This document shows positions 41,641 to 52,459 of a stretch of 64,000 nt of DNA, piece by piece (the stretch's first letter is position 1; each line of letters begins with the position of its first letter). A program made the position numbers and the translations under genes. Origin of the DNA: Ichthyophis bannanicus (Eukaryota > Chordata > Amphibia > Gymnophiona > Ichthyophiidae); contig CM066031.1 of NCBI GenBank assembly GCA_033557465.1, positions 1,670,780,800-1,670,844,799 on the forward strand. Direction: 5' to 3'. The notes beneath the pieces were generated by a model. The model ran no database searches. It saw nothing but the letters and a program-made list of their open reading frames with translations, and was not told where the DNA came from.

Positions 41641-42070
41641 TCAGAGAAGTTAAAAATTCTGAGCATGATAGCACACATAAGTTCACTATGTCCCTCAAAC
41701 TGACTGTATCTGGCTATACACATGACATAGGAAAAATAAACTAATATAATACAATGAAGCGCCCCACATTAACAAAGAAAACCACAGTACGGTAGAGGAG
41801 AAGCAAAACCCCAAAATTACTGGCGACCATGTGTCTGCGGGGAGAAACCCCCGAGAAGGCCGAAATTGAAAAAACACATAACCTATAGGACTGTGCGTGC
41901 TCCGAATCCGACCGAGGCACACATCATGAAGGGATAGGAGACCAAAAAACAAAAGTCATAGAGAGAGAAAGAAAGAAAGTCCAGGCTATTTCTGTGCTTG
42001 GCTATGACCGCCGCATCGGGCCCTTCAAAATGGCGGATAGAGCCGGCAAATAAGAGTCCAAGATGTGGGA

Positions 42071-42919
42071 TTAGCGCATCTGCTCTGCTTCTTTGGAGTC
42101 TAAAAATGTTGATAGTAGATCAGGATCTTCGAACGTCCTGGTTTGGTTGTGGAGAGTCACTCGGAGCTTCGCTGGATACAACAGGCCAAAGCGAGCCTGT
42201 AGCTGTTGAAGTCGAGGGCGAAAAGCAAGGAGTTTCTTCCGACGGTCAACGGTAGGCTTTGCCAAATCAGGAAAGAAGGAGACCTTACGACCTTCAAATT
42301 CCAAATGATGATTCGCTCGGGCAGCATGTAAAATTTGTTCCACTTGTTGATATCGTAACAAGCTAAAGACAATAGGCCGGGGGGTCGTGCGGTTGAGCGC
42401 CATGTGGGCAGGAACACGGTGTGCTCGATCGATTTCCAGTTCTCTGTGAAAAGTGATCTTCAGCAAGGAGGGAAGAGTTTTGAGCAAGAATTCTCTTATA
42501 TCTCCTGCTTCCACCCCCTCCGGCATTCCGAGGAGCCTCACATTGTTGCGACGGGCTCGATTATTGCTATCTTCTAACTCCTTTTGAAGATTCTGTATCT
42601 GGCGCTCAGCCTCGTCCAGTTTGCCCAAGCGCACCTCGTGCGAGTCGAGGACCCCCGCCATATTGTCCTGCCGTAATGAAAGACTTTCAAGTCGGTCCTG
42701 GAGCACTCCAAAGTCTTCTCGCATGGCTCGAAGCGCTTCTCCATTGGACTGCACCAATTCCTTCACGCCGCGTATTTCCTCCAAAATCTCCAGGTGCATC
42801 TCGGGGTTTTCACGAAATGGAACCATCTTCTGTGGAGAGGTCACCTCTGTTTTGGAGCGTTTTCCGTGAGAAGAAGAAGGAGACCCGAAGTCCAAGCGCG
42901 CTGGTTTATGGGCCGCCAT
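42071..42919 (-). CDS. L1 ORF1p-like RNA-binding protein, intact
   Basis: 282 codons from ATG 42919. L1 ORF1 proteins are trimeric RNA chaperones. Residues about 40-125 are heptad-rich (EILEEIRGVKELV, LDEAERQIQNLQKEL), consistent with the coiled coil. The RRM follows with NNVRLLGMPEG (the NxRLxGxPE signature). The C-terminal domain has IDRAHRVPAHMA and RPIVFSLLRYQQVEQIL. No stop interrupts it, in contrast to the deleted ORF2. Confidence 0.9.
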   Translation of the reverse strand: MAAHKPARLDFGSPSSSHGKRSKTEVTSPQKMVPFRENPEMHLEILEEIRGVKELVQSNGEALRAMREDFGVLQDRLESLSLRQDNMAGVLDSHEVRLGKLDEAERQIQNLQKELEDSNNRARRNNVRLLGMPEGVEAGDIREFLLKTLPSLLKITFHRELEIDRAHRVPAHMALNRTTPRPIVFSLLRYQQVEQILHAARANHHLEFEGRKVSFFPDLAKPTVDRRKKLLAFRPRLQQLQARFGLLYPAKLRVTLHNQTRTFEDPDLLSTFLDSKEAEQMR

Positions 42920-44512
42920 TCCCCCCGAGGTGCCCCGGTCAGCTCGGAGCGAAATAGTAAATTTGTATAGGTATTAAGTCAGGATTCTAAGTAGGCCTCT
43001 CGGGAGCTTCAACGCAAAGCGTCCTACCCGCTGGACATCAGGCTCCGCCCCGGGTTGAGACCCTTCTTACCACACTCTTCAGCAGCATAATATCAGGCAT
43101 CAACAATACCCGCCAAGGCTTTGTCCTTGTCTTCCTTGACATCGCGGCGGCGTTTGATTCCGTGAACCATGAACGCCTCTTAGAACGCCTCAAAGAAAAA
43201 GGAATCTCCGGTAAAGCGCTCGAGTGGTGCAGGTCCTACCTCTCTGACAGATGGCAGCAGGTTCGATCCAAAGACACATCATCAGAACCATTCCACCAAA
43301 GCCAAGGTGTCCCACAAGGATCCTCCCTCTCTGCCTTACTGTTCAATATATACATGCAACCTCTCTGCAACCTTATCCGGTCCTTCAACGTGAACTGCAT
43401 GATATACGCAGATGACGTGCTATTATACATGCCTTTTGCAACAGAAAACCCAGACCTCTCACCAATAACATGCTGCATAAATGAAATATCCAACTGGCTA
43501 CAATCCCAAAACCTCCGGATTCAACACAAGAAGACGGAGGTCATGTTCATTACAAGAAATCGTAACTTCACTGTGCCTACAGTACTAAAGGTGAAGGAAG
43601 CTGACCTCCAGATCAAATCCGCGATCAGATACCTTGGCGTCACACTAGACCAGAACCTAAATATGCAGGCGCATATAAGTAACACTGTAAGGGCAGTATA
43701 CCATAAAATCAGATCCCTTAGATACCTACGATCTCTGCTGCAGCCTGATGATTTCAGGACCATCTTTCAAGCACTAATAATTCCGCATTTCGATTATGCG
43801 AATGCAATACTGCAAGGACTCCCCCAAACCACTCTGAACCCACTGCAAATGGCAATGAACACCGCAGCAAGAGTACTACACGGAGCATCCAGGAAAGACC
43901 ATGTCACACCCATTAGGAAACAGCTCCACTGGCTCCCGATTCAAGGTAGGATTACATTCAAGACCTTGCTACTCACCTTCAAAGCCACCAATGGTCTCTC
44001 GTCAACATCACTATCAGAGATAGTCCAGAAGACACCCCACAATAGGGACAGAAGGTCAGTAGCACAAAACACCTTGATAGTCCCAAGATCAATGACTCAA
44101 TGCACCAAGTCAACATCCAGCAGGGCATTCAAACTTTATGCACCAATGATCTGGAACAGCCTCCCTCACAACATCCGAACAATCCCAGACATATTCCAAT
44201 TCAGGAAGGCTGTGAAACACTACCTCTTCCTCCTACATTACCCGGAAACCAATGAAAGCTCAGCACCAATTACCGAAACCTCACAAATCTCCTCTGTCTG
44301 AAACCATAAGAACACACGACCAGCCTGTAAATTGTATATATTGTTATTGTATATAGTTACCCTGTTAGCCAAGTTGATTCTCCTGTTCATATGTAAACAC
44401 AAAGTACTATTGGAAATGTGTATGTTCGTTGTTTATTGTAAACCGCACTGATGCTGAATAGCGCGGTATAGAAGAGACTTTAAATAAAATAAATAAATAA
44501 AATAAATAATAG

Positions 44513-45149
44513 CTACAGAAAGAGCTTCAGGAAGAGCTTCAGGAAGGGAGACAGCTACAGCAACGGCTACAAGCACCAGCATCACCTGGAGAAGCAGAAG
44601 CCAAGCCAAGCGGATAGAGAGAGAAGGAAACTCTCTGGAAGGAAGAGAAGAAAGGCCATTGGCAGGTTTGGGAGAGTCCAAGGCAGTACCCATACTGGGA
44701 GGTATTCCAAGTGCCAGCAGAGTCCATTGGACTGGAGTCAGCCAGAGGAATGGAATGGCAGAGATAGGAATCACCAGTGGCTACCTAGGAGAGAGAAGAC
44801 TGCAAGTGGAAGGGACTTTCAGACCTATGCCAGAAGGTATGTGAGGAAAGATCCAGTGTCCAGGGATCAAGATTGGAAGGCTGGACATCAGAATTGGATT
44901 ACATACTGGCCAGGCTATACAGAGAGGAATTATGATAGCAGGAGAGGCTCAGGTATGAACACTGATCCAGACCCTATCCATAATAGTGAATGGCAGCAAG
45001 GGAATAAGCATTCTCATGATAGTGCCTTAATGAAAGACTCGTCTGTGCCAATGTATGATAGTGACCCTATGCTGATTGATGAAGGGGGAGATACAGCAGA
45101 TGAAACTATTCATTACATGGACTGTTCTCTATCTAAATGCTATTGCTAG
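44513..45149 (+). pseudogene. LTR-encoded ORF of X3 (3' part; 5' part at 39212-39529)
   Basis: The 5' part is open from LTR base 1 (Cys-Asp-Lys-Glu...) up to the L2 insertion. After the L2 the frame with the conserved end runs to 45149 and finishes PMLIDEGGDTADE followed by HYMDCSLSKCYC. At least one shift in 44550-44730 breaks the middle. Composition is Arg/Gln/Glu/Ser-rich as in X1. Confidence 0.58.
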
Positions 45150-46688
45150 CTTTCTGTGAGAAAACACATCAGCCATCACAAAGAAACCTAACTTTGTTCT
45201 TTATTTCCACTGCAAACAGCTCTTAAAGCAGGATTTGGGTTCACACAGTAGCAGCCAGCCAGCTAAAGGGTTTCAGCTGGTCAATTGATAGTAATTAAAG
45301 CTGCACCTGATTGTGTGTGTGAGTGAGCAAGGGAGAATCACTGCTGGGATCTGCGTGGAAAATAAGCAGAAGTTAACCTAACAAGCAAAGTTCATTTATT
45401 TCTTTGTGCCTTTTTCCTTTGGTAATTATTTGCTAAGAAAGCATTAGCTAATTGCCTTACAAGCTGAAGGTTGTTTTCTGATTTGCTTTGTGACTTTATG
45501 TTATCCATTTAAACACTGCAAGCAAGTAACCTCATTTGTATTGCTACCAAGCATATTTGTGCTGGGTGAATTAAGCCCCATCAATAAAAGAAGTATTTTA
45601 TTGGCTTTAACCACTGGTTTCACAACTCAATTATTGTCTTCAGCTGTGTTTGGAGTGAAAGAACTACATTACCCACAATACCTTGCAAGAATCATATGAA
45701 TATATGCATCGTCAAGATTGTGTAAGTTCTCATCCTAGGCAGCCGTCTGACAAATTGCACACAATATTCAAGGTGCAGTCACACCATGGAACGATAGAGG
45801 CATTATAATATCCTTTGTTTTATTCTCCATTCCTTTCCTTATGATACCTAGCATTTTATTTGCTCTCTTGGCCGCCGCTGCACATTGGGTGGAGGGTTTT
45901 AACATGTTATCCGTGATGATGCCTAAATCTGTTTCCTGGGTGGTGGTTCCTAATGCGGAACCTTGCATCATGTAACTGTAGTTTGGGTTGTTTTTTCCTA
46001 GATGCATAACTTTTCACTTGTCCACATTAAATTTCATCTGCCATTTGGATGCCCAGTCTTCCAATTTATCAAGGTCCTCTTGCGATTTTTCACAATCCTC
46101 TTGGGTTTTAACAACTTTGAATAATTTTGTGTCATCTGCAAATTTGATTACTTCACTCGTTATTCCCATTTCCAGGTCATTTACGAATATGTTAAAAAGC
46201 AGCGGACCCAGCACAGATCCCTGGGGTACTCCACCATTCACCATTCTCCATTGGAAAAATTGTCCATTTAGTCCTACCCTCTGCTTTCTATCTTTTAACC
46301 AGTTTCTGAACCACAATAGTACACTGCCTCCTATCCCATGACTTTTTAATTTTGCCAAAAGTCTCTCATGAGGGACCTTGTCAAAGGCTTTCTGAAAATC
46401 TAGATACACTATATCAACTGACTCACCTTTGTCTTCCTGTTTATTCACACCTTCAAAAAACATAACAGATTAGTAAGACAAGACTTTCCTTGGCTAAAGC
46501 CATGTTGGCTGTCTCCCATTAAGCCATGACTATCTACATGTTCAGTAATTTTGTTCTTTTTATAATGGTTTCTACCATTTTTCCCGGTACCGACGCCAGG
46601 CTCACCGGTCTGTAGTTTCCTGGATCACCCCTGGAACCATTTTTAAAGATTGGCTTTACAGTGGCCATCCTCCAATCTTCAGGTATTA

Positions 46689-46900
46689 CAGGATGTTGAA
46701 GGATGCCCTCTTCTATCACTGCAAGGTGTGTCCCAACTTAACTGTCCACCAGAGAGCCCCTGGAGCTGCACAGATAACTTTAGCTCTGTTGGCAAACCAG
46801 TTGTGCTTCAATATTCAGATGAGAAACTTGAAGAGGGTGGAGTTGACCTTTCTCCCTCCAACCCCTTCCCAAAACGGAACTCCAGGATAGTCAATCCTAT
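46689..46900 (+). pseudogene. DIRS family 3 gag-region fragment
   Basis: Resumes after CR1-C copy 2 with an open frame (LKDALFYHCKVCPNL...). No motif proves the identity; it is assigned by its place between family-3 pieces. The continuation is at 48531-48950. Confidence 0.4.
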
Positions 46901-46935
46901 CCACATTTATTTATTTATTTATTTATTTAGCTGTA

Positions 46936-48262
46936 AAGGGTGAGCCAGTCAAACCTGCATTTTTGAAAAGGGCGGGAGAGCCGTGAAAGTGGGCGGAGCG
47001 AGTTAGCAAGGTTACCATTGTGTCCCCCACAACTAAGCATTTCAGTCGCCATGGAGCAGTGGTCTAAACAACAACGTTCATTCGCTGTGAAAGCGTTTTA
47101 CCAAAGTGGTAGTTATGCAGCCGCTCAGCGTCGTTTCCGGACGAATTTTCAAATTAATCGAAATAAGCCAGTGCCGTCTGTTAATTCAATCAAATTGTGG
47201 GTGACAAACTTTGAAGCAATTGGTGAAACGAGAAGCAGAAGGGGTGGCAGTGCAAGATCAGTGCGAACTCCCGCGAATATTGACCGCGTGAGAGTTGCTA
47301 TGGAAAGAAGCCCTCGGAGATCGGCGCGTCGACAGAGTGCTGCGCTTGGCATGGCAAACACGAGCGTCCGAAGAATCTTGAGGTTAGATTTACACCATCA
47401 CCCGTACAAAATTCAGGTTGTTCAGGCTATGAATGAAAACGATTTTGCAGCTCGACGGCGTTTTTGTCAAACGTTGTTGGACATGTTTGATGAAAACGAG
47501 GACCTTGTTCACAACCTGTGGCTGAGCGATGAGGCACATTTCCATCTCTCCGGTTTTGTGAATAAACAAACTTTCCGATATTGGAGTGATGAAAACACTC
47601 AACAACTCCATCAAAAACCACTCCATTCAAGCAAGGTAACAGTTTGGTGCGCAATGTCCTCATTGGGAATCATAGGCCCGTATGTTTTTGAAAATGACAG
47701 GGAGCAAGCAGTTACTGTGAATGCACAATGCTATTCGGAAATGTTGCATTCGTTCTTCATTCCTCAGCTTCGTCAACATGGAATGAACAATGAAACCTTA
47801 TTCCAGCAAGACGGTGCCACAAGTCATACAGCCCGTGTGAGCATGAATGTTCTCAACAATGTTTTTCCAAATCGGGTGATATCCCGAAATGGTGCAATTT
47901 CTTGGCCTCCCCGATCGCCCGACCTCACAGTGTGCGATTTTTTTCTTGTGGGGGTACCTGAAGAGTAAAGTCTTTGAACAACGACCTCCAACGCTTGAGA
48001 TACTCAAGAGGAGAATCCGGTTGGAAATCGAGAGAATTCCTCAGCGTATGCTCCGTGATGTGATGGGCAGTTTCAGAAATCGCCTACAAGAATGTCTCAA
48101 TCGGGAAGGACACCATCTTACTGGCGTTATTTTTAAACAGTGAATGTTGTTTCTTAAATGCTTTTTAATGTACATTAAGATAGTAACAATAAAATTTTGA
48201 AATATCCATCCGTTTATTTTTTACAGTCATTTCAAAAATGCAGGTTTGACTGGCTCACCCTG
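46936..48262 (+). mobile_element. Tc1/mariner-superfamily DNA transposon
   Basis: Terminal inverted repeats of at least 31 bases (gggtgagccagtcaaacctg...) lie at 46938-46968 and 48230-48260, with TA duplicated at 46934-46935 and 48263-48264. One transposase ORF occupies the interior. It lies inside a SINE, so it is among the younger insertions. Confidence 0.93.
47051..48143 (+). pseudogene. Mariner-like transposase, one frameshift
   Basis: Starts MEQWSKQQRSFAVKAFYQSG. An N-terminal paired helix-turn-helix region (about residues 1-120: SVNSIKLWVTNFEAIGETR; RRSARRQSAALGMANTSVRR) resembles the DUF4817/HTH type common in invertebrate mariner-like elements. The DDE/D domain has WLSDEAHFHLSG, LFQQDGATSHTA and PPRSPDLTVCDFFL, with 36 residues between the second and third Asp by my count. 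A one-base gain near 47950 (G run) moves the last 65 codons (YLKSKVFEQRPPTLEIL...) to another frame, ending at 48143. Otherwise it is undamaged over about 360 residues. Confidence 0.9.
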
Positions 48263-48530
48263 TATTTATATCCTGCTTTTCACCGGGTCAAAGCGGTCAA
48301 TTGGGAGATACATTTAACACGAGGGGATATGACACACATACGCTAATACTTACAGGGAACATGGGCAATGGAGGGTTAAGTGGCTTGCCCAAGACCACAA
48401 GGAGTGCCTATAGGACTAGAAATCCCAGTCCCTCCGGCCTGAGATTGCTGTCCCCAGGTGGGACTTGAACCCCTGGCCCTCCGGCCTGGAGTACCTTGTC
48501 CTAACCATTAGGCCACTCCTCCCCACATTT

Positions 48531-48950
48531 TATGCTAAAACTTACCAAGGCTCTATCCTTAGGACCTATTGGCATCCCCTCTACTAAAAAGGATTTTCAA
48601 CCCATACCTATGTCCACACCCAAAGAAGTCCTGGCTCTTCCTCTCCATGATGTTCTTCAGGATGTGCATTAACTGCCTGGTGCACCCCCTTTCAGTCAAA
48701 GCTGCTTTGTGTCATCTAGAAGCTAGATATAAACTAACCAGAGGCCCAGAATACCTACAACCTAAGTTATCCCATCTGTTATTTCTGAAGCTGCACTAAA
48801 ATGCTCCAAATCATCCAAAGTCTCTTTCCACACTCCTCCAGGTAGGGACCATTGCAACCTAGGTACCGTGGGACACAGAATGTATCAGATCTCCCTGTTA
48901 ACCCTAAAAGTCCTGACACATCATATGCAGAAACACCATTCTTGGGCATG
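48531..48950 (+). pseudogene. DIRS family 3 gag-region fragment
   Basis: A short frame (48569-48799) includes LHDVLQDVH-like and LEARYKLTRGPEYLQPKLSHL in alternate frames, in the position expected of the Gag helical core. Weak support; assigned by context between two family-3 segments. Confidence 0.4.
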
Positions 48951-48952
48951 TA

Positions 48953-49769
48953 ATCCAAAACAATTTTATTGAAAAACAGGACTAACCCTGTAAGCCCATA
49001 AGGAATACTTATGCTTAACCCATCACGGCCGTGTTTCGGCTAGGTCTTCTTCAGGGATTAAGACTACAAGTAAAATAACATAAAATAATTATTAAAATCA
49101 TAATAATAAAAGTATAATTATAAATAATTTTAAATAAATAGGAAATATTTAGTCTTATAACTAATACAAATTAATAGGTATAGTAATTCATATGCAAATA
49201 AATAGGTTATGTATTCTTAAATAAAACAACTTGAGACATGTAATGGAGAAATCATTAGTCAGTACTTTAAACACATTTGACATATACAGATGCATTATCC
49301 ATGGAGTAAAGCAGTAAAAGAGAGGACACATGTAGACAAACTAATTTAAAAAAGAACTAATACTTCTTTTTTAACTATTTTAGTCTTATAATGTGCTTAG
49401 ACTTGTTTTATGCATTGGTTCTTAATTGCCATTTTTACCCATGATTATGTTATTATTTTCTTTTCTTTTCTTATAGTGTTTCCTCACACAGTTATTATTT
49501 TATGTAATTGATATTTATTCTACAGATTCATTTAAGGTTTTACAGTATACTCTGTTTTTATGTACTATATCTATTTGTTTCTGCTTTCTTGTTATTTTTT
49601 AAATTATTAAAACTATAATAATAAAAGTATAATTATAAATAATTATTTTACTTGTAGTCTTAACCCCTGAAGAAGGCCTAGCTGAAAAACAGCCATGTCG
49701 GGTTAAGCATCAGGTATTCCTTGTGGACTTACAGGGTTAGTCCTGTTTTTCAATAAAATTGTTTTGGAT
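48953..49769. mobile_element. Fold-back element with about 130-bp inverted repeats
   Basis: The left arm (48953-49085, atccaaaacaattttattg...) and the inverted right arm (49640-49769) agree over most of 130 bases. The arms include tgaagaaggcctagctgaaa-type sequence. TA flanks both ends. The centre (49086-49640) is AT-rich with no ORF. It is likely a non-autonomous DNA transposon; the class is not certain. Confidence 0.75.
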
Positions 49770-49825
49770 TACTCTCCCTAGACTGGTGTGTCTTGACCTC
49801 TGCGAGTTTTCTAGTGCTTCCTTAG

Positions 49826-50560
49826 TTGGACTGGCATCATCTGCAGATACGCCACCATCTTCATTCCCTAATGGACTCAGTCACAGATTCTAATATCTCT
49901 AAGGAGGATTTGGTTCAGTCTTGTGTGACCATCCTAGAATGTGCTTATCATCTCCTGAAGGTTACGTACAATGCCTATGATGTTACCTTGTGTGTGGCAG
50001 CTGTAGCCATAACCACTTGGAGAACAGTATGGCTTTGCGTCTCTGGCCATCGTGAAGATTATCATGACTGCTTAGCCGATGTCCCATGCATTGGCAATGC
50101 ACTCTTTGGGGAAAAGTTTGTCATGTTTAAATCATATGAAGGATAACTCTTCCACTGTAAGATAACCATCTGCTCTCATGCTTGAAATACCCACTCAGTA
50201 CTATAAATCTCAGCCCGTCTTTTTCAGGAAACCCTATCCTCAACAGTATTTCCAACATTTCTGCCCTAGATGTCGCTATCAGCCATACACTATCTGCACA
50301 TCAGAGTGGTTCAGCATATCTCCATACCCAAAGAACATAAACAGCAGAATTCTGCAACTTCCATCAAGCAGAATTCTTCATTCTGACTATGTTCCAGTAG
50401 GAAGTCAGCTAACACATTTCAGGAATGCCTGGCCTCCCATCCCTGGGTTTTGGATATTGTGTTCCAGGGATATCGTCTACAGCCTCCTTTCCCCTCCCCA
50501 ACCCACTGTTGCCTTGGAGACTATACCATCAAGAACATTTGGAAATTCTGCAAGAACTTC
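49826..50560 (+). pseudogene. DIRS family 3 Gag C-terminal part
   Basis: 49826-50146 encodes HLQIRHHLHSLMDSV, then CLADVPCIGNALFGEKFVMF, which aligns with VDVPCRGENLFGKPM of family 2 and LPFKGKLLFGEDL of family 1. 50178-50560 (frame LEIPTQYYKSQPVFFRKPYP...) is the basic Gln/Pro/Tyr-rich tail and pol leader. A stop at 50144 separates them. Confidence 0.7.
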
Positions 50561-50564
50561 ACTC

Positions 50565-50765
50565 TCCTATGTTTATGTTTATCGAATTTGATATACCGCT
50601 CAGACCCTAAGGCATAGAGCGGTTTACAATAATACATCATTTAAGGAAAGAAGAAAGGAACGCCATTTATATGATAGGATAGGGTAGAGGAGAGAGATAG
50701 TTAAATAGGCAAGAGGAAGTGAAGGACATAGAACAGCAAATTACCCCGATACATAGCTAGAGTTT
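50565..50765 (-). mobile_element. SINE or LINE tail fragment
   Basis: Contains ataccgctcagaccctaaggcatagagcggt, an inverted-repeat tail similar in layout to the L2 tail, next to a (TTTATG) run. It interrupts DIRS family 3 just ahead of the RT with a short GTTTA-like duplication. Orientation is by comparison to the other tails. Confidence 0.55.
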
Positions 50766-50781
50766 ATCCCTCCTTCTCAAT

Positions 50782-52058
50782 GTGGCCAAAGTTTTTATTT
50801 CCCATTTTTCCTTACTCCAAAAAATGTCGGGAGGCCTCCAACCTATATTGGATCTAAGGCTATTAAATCTTTATCTCAAGAAGCAAAAATTCAAAATAAA
50901 CAATCTAGCTACGATCTTACTCCTCATTTGGAAGGGCAATTGGCTGGCTTCCTTGGACCTTAGGGATTCTTATGCCCACATCACAATTCATCATTCCCAC
51001 TGGAAATTTCTTCAATTTACTTTCCGCAACACCCACTACCAATATCGAGTCCTCCCTTTTGGCCTATCCTCTGCTCCCAGAATCTTCACAAAATGCCTTG
51101 CTGAAGTGGCTGCAAAGCTACACAAGATGGGACGCTTCATCTTTCCCTATCTAAATGACTGGTTGATATTGGGCAGGTCCCCTTAAGAGGTGTCGTCAGC
51201 TTTAAGTACCACAACCCATCTTCCGCAAAGTCTTTGGTTCGTCATCAACGACAGCAAATCACACCTTATCCCCCCATTCAACAAGTCTATTTTATAGGTG
51301 CTGACCTCGATACTCAGTCGGCAATGGCTTCTCTACTTCAAATGAGAATGTAATCTATATTCGAGCTGACTTGATCCCTCAGAAAAACAAGCTGACTCAC
51401 AGCAAGACTAATCCTCGGGGTCTTGGGACACGTGGCAGCATCTATCCAAGTAGTTCAAAATGCCAAATGGAGAATGAGGTCACCACAATGGCATCTCAAA
51501 AGAATTTGAAACCCAATCCATCATTCCCTATCCAAGAGAATTCCCATTTCCAATAACCTTGAGGTCGATCTCCTATGGTGGATCACATTGACCAATCTCT
51601 CAACAGGCTGTGCCTTTTGTCCTTCTCCAGCACAGTTCATTTTAAGTATCAATGCCTCCCAATGGGTGTGGGAAGCTCATTTAAGTTTTCTCCATACACA
51701 GGGCCTCTGGTCCCCATCAGAGCGTCAAATACATATCAACCAACTGGAGCTCCGAGCAGTTCTCTACAGTATCAGAACCTTCTGTCACTGGATAAAGAAC
51801 CTAGTCTTTCAGTTCTATGCAGACAATCAGGTCACAATGTTTTACATAAAACAAACGGGGCCGATTAGGTTCCCTTTGACTCTGCAAGGAAGCTCTATGC
51901 ATTATTTGCTGGCAGCAACCCTCATCTGCACAATCCAATCAACTTACCTTCCAGGTGACTGTAATAAGCTGCCGGACACCTTAAGCAGAGAGTTAAATAC
52001 TTACAAATGGTCTCTTTGATCCCCTTATGGTACAGAGCATTTTTTGCAAATGGGATAT
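50782..52058 (+). pseudogene. DIRS family 3 RT and RNase H remnant
   Basis: RT: GGLQPILDLRLLNLYLKKQK, ASLDLRDSYAHITIH, YRVLPFGLSSAPRIFTK, FPYLNDWLI. The catalytic LDD reads LND. A stop follows at 51184. RNase H: INQLELRAVLYSIRTF, FYADNQVTMFYIKQ and LPDTLSRELN (51588-52019). The last codons KWDI- are cut by DIRS family 2 copy B and resume at 57843 with -PDIDLFAF. Confidence 0.82.
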
Positions 52059-52230
52059 TCTCCAGGACCAAGCAGGAAGTCAGTCCTCACATATGGGTGA
52101 TGTCGATGGAGCCCCCATGCGGAGCATTTCCCCAGCTTTCTAAGAAAGCCTTTGGGAATACACCCACGCATGCGCGGTCCCCTTCCCACCCAAAGGTGCC
52201 ATCTTGCTCAGTCTTTCTTTTTCCGTGGAG
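52059..52230 (+). repeat. DIRS family 2 copy B left inverted terminal repeat
   Basis: Pairs with 57660-57812 (inverted): agcatttccccagctttctaagaaagcctttggg against the same tract near 57710-57745. Confidence 0.87.
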
Positions 52231-52459
52231 CCCAAAGGACGTGAGTCCGTGTCACCCAGAAAAGTTTGATTTTTTTCTGCGATTTTCACTCTCTTTTGTC
52301 CGGTTCGACGCCGGTTCCCCTTCCCGCCTGGGTTCGGTACGCCGGTATCAACCCGATCTCTATTTTTCGGTTTTTGCCCTTCATGGCACGTGTTCGTGCT
52401 CTTTTTCTTTTTCCCTGGAGGGCCGGTCTTTTGACCTTGCGGGGGCCCTTTTTTCCCCG

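Larger units (their letters stand above)
39983..43051 (-). mobile_element. L1/Tx1-like LINE with internal deletion
   Basis: Minus strand, with a poly(A) tail read as T-run at 39983 and the 5' end at 43051. 17-base duplications gggttgagacccttctt lie at 39966-39982 and 43052-43068. ORF1 is intact; ORF2 keeps only an endonuclease fragment and the extreme C-terminus. Length is about 3.1 kb against roughly 6 kb for a complete element. Confidence 0.9.
39540..44301 (+). pseudogene. L2-clade reverse transcriptase, interrupted only by an L1
   Basis: Motifs are SYRPIASIPMLAKIMEK, DPCQHGFR, then after the L1 FLDIAAAFDSVNHERLLE, SQGVPQGSSLSALLFNIYMQ, IYADDVLLYM (catalytic YADD) and the L2-type C-terminal region LHWLPIQGRITFKTLLLTFK. 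The two parts are in phase once the L1 and one target duplication are discounted (3086 bases), and the frame is open to the TGA at 44299. So this retrocopy was undamaged when the L1 landed. The endonuclease region is missing by 5' truncation. Confidence 0.88.
39530..44512 (+). mobile_element. L2-clade LINE, 5'-truncated, split by an L1
   Basis: The RT ORF is at 39540-39982 and 43069-44301. The 3' UTR ends with the complementary pair accgcactgatg.../...atagcgcggtatag and (AAAT)n. The exact 5' boundary within LTR X3 is uncertain by about 20 bases. Confidence 0.85.
39212..45752 (+). mobile_element. Solo LTR X3 (ORF-bearing family), split by an L2 LINE
   Basis: Begins TGTGATAAGG and ends GTCTGACA, flanked by 4-base AATT duplications (39208-39211, 45753-45756) inside CR1-C copy 2. 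Removing the L2 (about 39530-44512) leaves about 1.55 kb, similar to the other three members. AATAAA is at 45583-45588. Confidence 0.9.
22727..46688 (-). mobile_element. CR1-C lineage LINE, copy 2, 5'-truncated and heavily split
   Basis: The 3' end is at 22727-22905 (taagaacataagatatgcc...). The LINE continues at 38039-38108, 38861-39211 and 45753-46688. The pieces line up with CR1-C copy 1 without overlap. Guests are DIRS copy 4 (22906-38038), a solo LTR (38109-38860) and the LTR at 39212-45752. The 5' end is cut in the RT fingers at about 46688. Confidence 0.88.
38861..46688 (-). pseudogene. CR1-C copy 2 ORF2 (RT), split by LTR X3
   Basis: 38946-39211 encodes the C-terminal region (DIALLEKVKRRATKMVKRMEGY). 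After the LTR, 45753-46688 encodes the RT core: QGSVLGPLLFNIF, KFADDTKLFKVV, YLDFQKAFDKVPHER, NYRPVSLASVPGKMVE. Shifts occur near 46463 and 46555. The order matches CR1-C copy 1 exactly. Confidence 0.88.
46909..48522 (-). mobile_element. tRNA-derived SINE split by a mariner-like transposon
   Basis: The 3' (AAAT)n tail is at 46909-46933 and the body at 48265-48522, with a B-box-like ggttcaagtcccacc on the minus strand and the A-box-like ggcctaatggtta. CCACATTT duplications are at 46901-46908 and 48523-48530. Same family as the SINE at 28941-29233. Confidence 0.88.
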
